From NCBI RefSeq assembly GCF_000171615.1, contig NZ_ABFU01000013.3, positions 2,501-66,500 of the forward strand: 64,000 bases of DNA, in the 5' to 3' direction. This document shows, piece by piece, positions 61,790-64,000 of this stretch. The translations under genes and the position numbers were made by a program. This DNA is from Bacillus coahuilensis m4-4 (GTDB taxonomy: Bacteria; Bacillota; Bacilli; Bacillales; Bacillaceae_K). The notes under the pieces were generated by a model, which did no database searches, was not told the origin of the DNA, and saw only the letters and a list, made by a program, of their open reading frames with translations. Position 1 is the first letter of the stretch. Each line of letters opens with the position of its first letter.

Positions 61790-62025
61790 TGCTCTTACAC
61801 CTCTCTTCTACCGTTAGTATATTAGAAAGAGCACGATATGTAAAATAAATGGAAAATTATTGTTCTATAACATATCGAAGAGATGCTGTAAACAAGGTGA
61901 CAAACACTACTAAAAAAGGGAAACAAGAAAAAATTTTATTCAAAATTAGTACCTATTACTAATATCTGATAGTATAATATAACAAATGACCTAAGTTCTT
62001 TAGTAAAAGGAGTTGTCGATCGTAC

Positions 62026-62892
62026 ATGAAAAAGAAGATTGCATTCGTAACCGATAGTACGGTTTATTTAACAGAAGAATTAAGACAGCATCCAGATGTG
62101 TATGTTGTACCCATCATCGTCATATCAGAAGGAAATGAATACGAGGATGGAATCGACTTAACATCCTCAGAGTTATATGAGATGATTCGCAATCAAAAAG
62201 AGGTACCGAAAACGTCTCAGCCGTCTGTTGGAAAGTTCGTTGAAACATATGAAAAGTTAAAAGAGGAGTATGAGGGAGCTATTGCGATCCATGTATCTAG
62301 TCAATTAAGTGGGACACTAGCGAGTTCTACTTCAGGTAGAACGCAAGCGGAGTTCAATGTAGAAGTGATTGATTCAAATTCACTTTCCTTTGCGATTACA
62401 GAAATGCTTGAACGAGGCATTGGGTTAGCTAATCAAGGGCGTTCTATAGAAGAGATTACCCAACAGCTTAAAGTTCAAGCGTCTCAAAGTAAAAATTATA
62501 TTTTATTAGGAAAGCTTGAGCAACTGTATAAGGGAGGAAGGATGTCAGGTGCTCAGTTTTTGCTTGGAAACCTTCTTCAAATTAAGCCGATATTGTCTAT
62601 TAATCCAGGTGGAGAGCTAGATTTATTCGAACGTGTACGATCCGAGAAAAGAGCACTAAATATGCTAGTGGATCTACTAAAGAGATCTGCTGATAACGCT
62701 ATGGTGAAAAAGGTTGGCATTATGCATGGAAATGTAGAAGAAAAAGCAGCAGAACTAAAGGATAAAATTAATGCAATGCTTCCAAACGTTGAGGTAATAA
62801 TTGGAGAAATTAATACATCATTAGCCGTACATGGTGGCGAAGGTACGATTGCGTTGTTTTGGCAGGAAGATGATAAGGAATTTTCTTTATAG
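62026..62892 (+). CDS. DegV family fatty-acid-binding protein
   Basis: A 288-residue protein. The N-terminal KIAFVTDSTVYLTEELRQHP, the phospholipid-binding KTSQPSVGKFVETYEKLKEE and YLLxKLEQLYKGGRMSG-type segment (LLGKLEQLYKGGRMSGAQFL) are DegV hallmarks. In Gram-positive bacteria such proteins (FakB type) bind a fatty acid and present it to the kinase FakA; which acid this one binds cannot be told. ATG 62026 follows AAAGGAGTTGTCGATCGTAC. Confidence 0.93.
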   Translation: MKKKIAFVTDSTVYLTEELRQHPDVYVVPIIVISEGNEYEDGIDLTSSELYEMIRNQKEVPKTSQPSVGKFVETYEKLKEEYEGAIAIHVSSQLSGTLASSTSGRTQAEFNVEVIDSNSLSFAITEMLERGIGLANQGRSIEEITQQLKVQASQSKNYILLGKLEQLYKGGRMSGAQFLLGNLLQIKPILSINPGGELDLFERVRSEKRALNMLVDLLKRSADNAMVKKVGIMHGNVEEKAAELKDKINAMLPNVEVIIGEINTSLAVHGGEGTIALFWQEDDKEFSL

Positions 62893-63031
62893 AATGTTAA
62901 TCGAGTACATTGAAATAAATAAGCGGAAATCGGTCTAATTAGAGTAAATCCTCCAAGCTCTATTCAAACACTTGTGTGAAACATGTACACTAAGTAAGCA
63001 CTAAAGCAATGTTGTGGAGGAAATACACAGA

Positions 63032-63613
63032 ATGAAGAAAGCAGTAGTAGTAGTTGCCTTTTTGTTGGTGGGGTGTAATGTGGAATCGGCCATTCAAGAA
63101 GAAGCAAGTCATGAGAATACAGTAGAGAAAATAGTAGAGGAACCGTGTGTGGCAGGATTTACAGAAACGGAATTATTGATATGTGATCAAGGTATTCAAA
63201 CCCCTGTCCCAGCCCATTGGGAAACAGGCTATATTGAAACCGGAACTATTAAGGGTGATTGGACAGAGGAAATGCAGGCAATACGGTATCCTGTTAACGT
63301 GATGATTCCGGATGAATTTACTTTTTCTGCTCCAGAGCCTGATGATACTATAAACTTATCGTATATTCAAGTTCAGAGGCATCCGAATCAGCGTGATAGC
63401 TATACGTTATCTCTTGTACTCTCGATCCAAATGGTTGAAGAGCAAAAGAGGTGGGTTGATCCTTTGGAGATCGAGATGACTATGAGTTTATTGATATGAG
63501 TGAATATCCAGGGCAATTCAATCTATAGAGGTGACCATACTATATCTGGCTATGAGGTGGCTGATGAGAAATTTATTGCAAATAGTATAGCGATGATGAC
63601 GACCATTAACTAA
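63032..63613 (+). CDS. Putative lipoprotein, interrupted at its 3' part
   Basis: ATG 63032, after GTGGAGGAAATACACAGA, starts MKKAVVVVAFLLVGCNVESA with lipobox LVGC. The frame stops at TGA 63497-63499, but the same frame then continues VNIQGNSIYRGDHTISGYEV and ADEKFIANSIAMMTTIN to a TAA at 63611-63613. Between about 63470 and 63505 an alternative frame reads DDYEFIDMSEYPG and looks more protein-like, so two compensating one-base errors are likely. About 193 residues when joined. Family not recognised. Confidence 0.55.
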
Positions 63614-63617
63614 TGTA

Positions 63618-63673
63618 TAACCTGGTATCTGGGATGAAAAAAGAAAGATCATCCCAAGTGTCAGGTTGTTTTT
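63618..63673 (+). terminator. Terminator after the lipoprotein gene
   Basis: Stem AACCTG...GGGATG / CATCCC...CAGGTT with internal mismatches, followed by GTTTTTAT. Confidence 0.75.
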
Positions 63674-63797
63674 ATGTTCTGTTTTACTACCATTAGATTT
63701 TTAGTGAATTTTCCCAAAATTTATAATACAATAGAATCTTGCGGTGAGAAAAGAAATAGAAAATGAAACGAAATGTGGGGAAAGGGAGGATTACTAG

Positions 63798-64000
63798 ATG
63801 GGTTTATTTAAGACAACCATTCATCATTTCAAGCCGTACTGGAAAATGCTGTTGGTCGCTTTAGTGTTTTCAATTATCGGCGGATTATTTACGATTGTTC
63901 CTTCCATCCTCGTTGGGAAATTAGTGGATGAGGTGATTGGTGGACAGGAAATGACCCTTCTACTCTGGGTTGTAGGTGGAATTTTAGGGGCATTCTTAGG
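63798..64000 (+). CDS. ABC exporter, N-terminal transmembrane part (runs off the window)
   Basis: ATG 63798 follows AAAGGGAGGATTACTAG. The visible 67 codons read MGLFKTTIHHFKPYWKMLLV, ALVFSIIGGLFTIVPSILVG and KLVDEVIGG, the first membrane segments of an ABC-type exporter of the fused permease-ATPase kind (ABC_membrane domain with the typical LVDxxI turn). The ATP-binding domain lies outside the window, so substrate and length cannot be judged. Confidence 0.75.
   Translation, partial: MGLFKTTIHHFKPYWKMLLVALVFSIIGGLFTIVPSILVGKLVDEVIGGQEMTLLLWVVGGILGAFL

Overview
The window looks like a chromosome segment of a Bacillaceae bacterium of moderate G+C. The evidence is the gene order, which follows the Bacillus subtilis block pbuG-yebE-yebG-purEKBCSQLFMNHD-yerA-yerB-yerC-pcrB-pcrA-ligA-yerH(camS)-opuE-gatCAB-dgkB-rlmCD almost gene for gene, plus strong AGGAGG-type ribosome binding sites, TTG/GTG starts, a T-box, an L-box and purine riboswitches. 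I cannot name the genus.

Layout. 1-1760: 3' end of an rRNA operon (partial 23S, 5S, terminator). 1886-8376: an accessory stretch of lipoproteins, a nitrilase-superfamily (Lnt-like) membrane protein followed by a LytTR/DUF3021 regulatory pair, a HIT protein, a P-loop kinase, a remnant of tyrosyl-tRNA synthetase and a GNAT acetyltransferase. 8430-10090: lysine riboswitch plus lysA. 11050-12553: guanine-type riboswitch plus purine permease pbuG. 12960-15783: minus-strand cluster of hydrolases. 15924-29769: yebE, yebG and the complete twelve-gene purine biosynthesis operon, with PurR boxes, promoter, guanine-type riboswitch and terminator in front. 30462-40094: adenine deaminase-like gene, yerB, yerC, pcrB, pcrA, ligA, camS. 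40437-41727: TetR regulator with palindromic operator and a paired SMR efflux pump. 42175-46956: proline/Na+ symporter and the glyoxylate-shunt genes aceB-aceA. 47074-52693: small membrane and hypothetical genes, then gatCAB. 53444-56274: a T-box operon with a tyrosine (UAC) specifier, encoding a two-domain iodotyrosine-deiodinase-like flavoprotein and an amino-acid permease. 56841-64000: LCP cell-wall ligase, dgkB, rlmCD, DUF1456, HAD, DegV, a lipoprotein and the start of an ABC exporter.

Two observations stand out. First, the 53.4-56.3 kb T-box operon reads as a tyrosine-controlled system for taking up and dehalogenating (or otherwise reducing) tyrosine-like compounds. Its enzyme is a fused pseudo-dimer in which each half has kept the active-site elements the other has lost. 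Second, four intergenic spacers carry arrays of a short GCAA-containing core repeated every 20-21 bp (two DNA helical turns). Two of these arrays also share a 103-bp higher-order period. I know no named element with this architecture.

A caution for any reader: about sixteen otherwise intact genes, including ligA, purL and purF, are broken by single-base indels, mostly in homopolymers. This is best explained by residual sequencing error rather than gene decay, so the spans given here join the two frames of each such gene.
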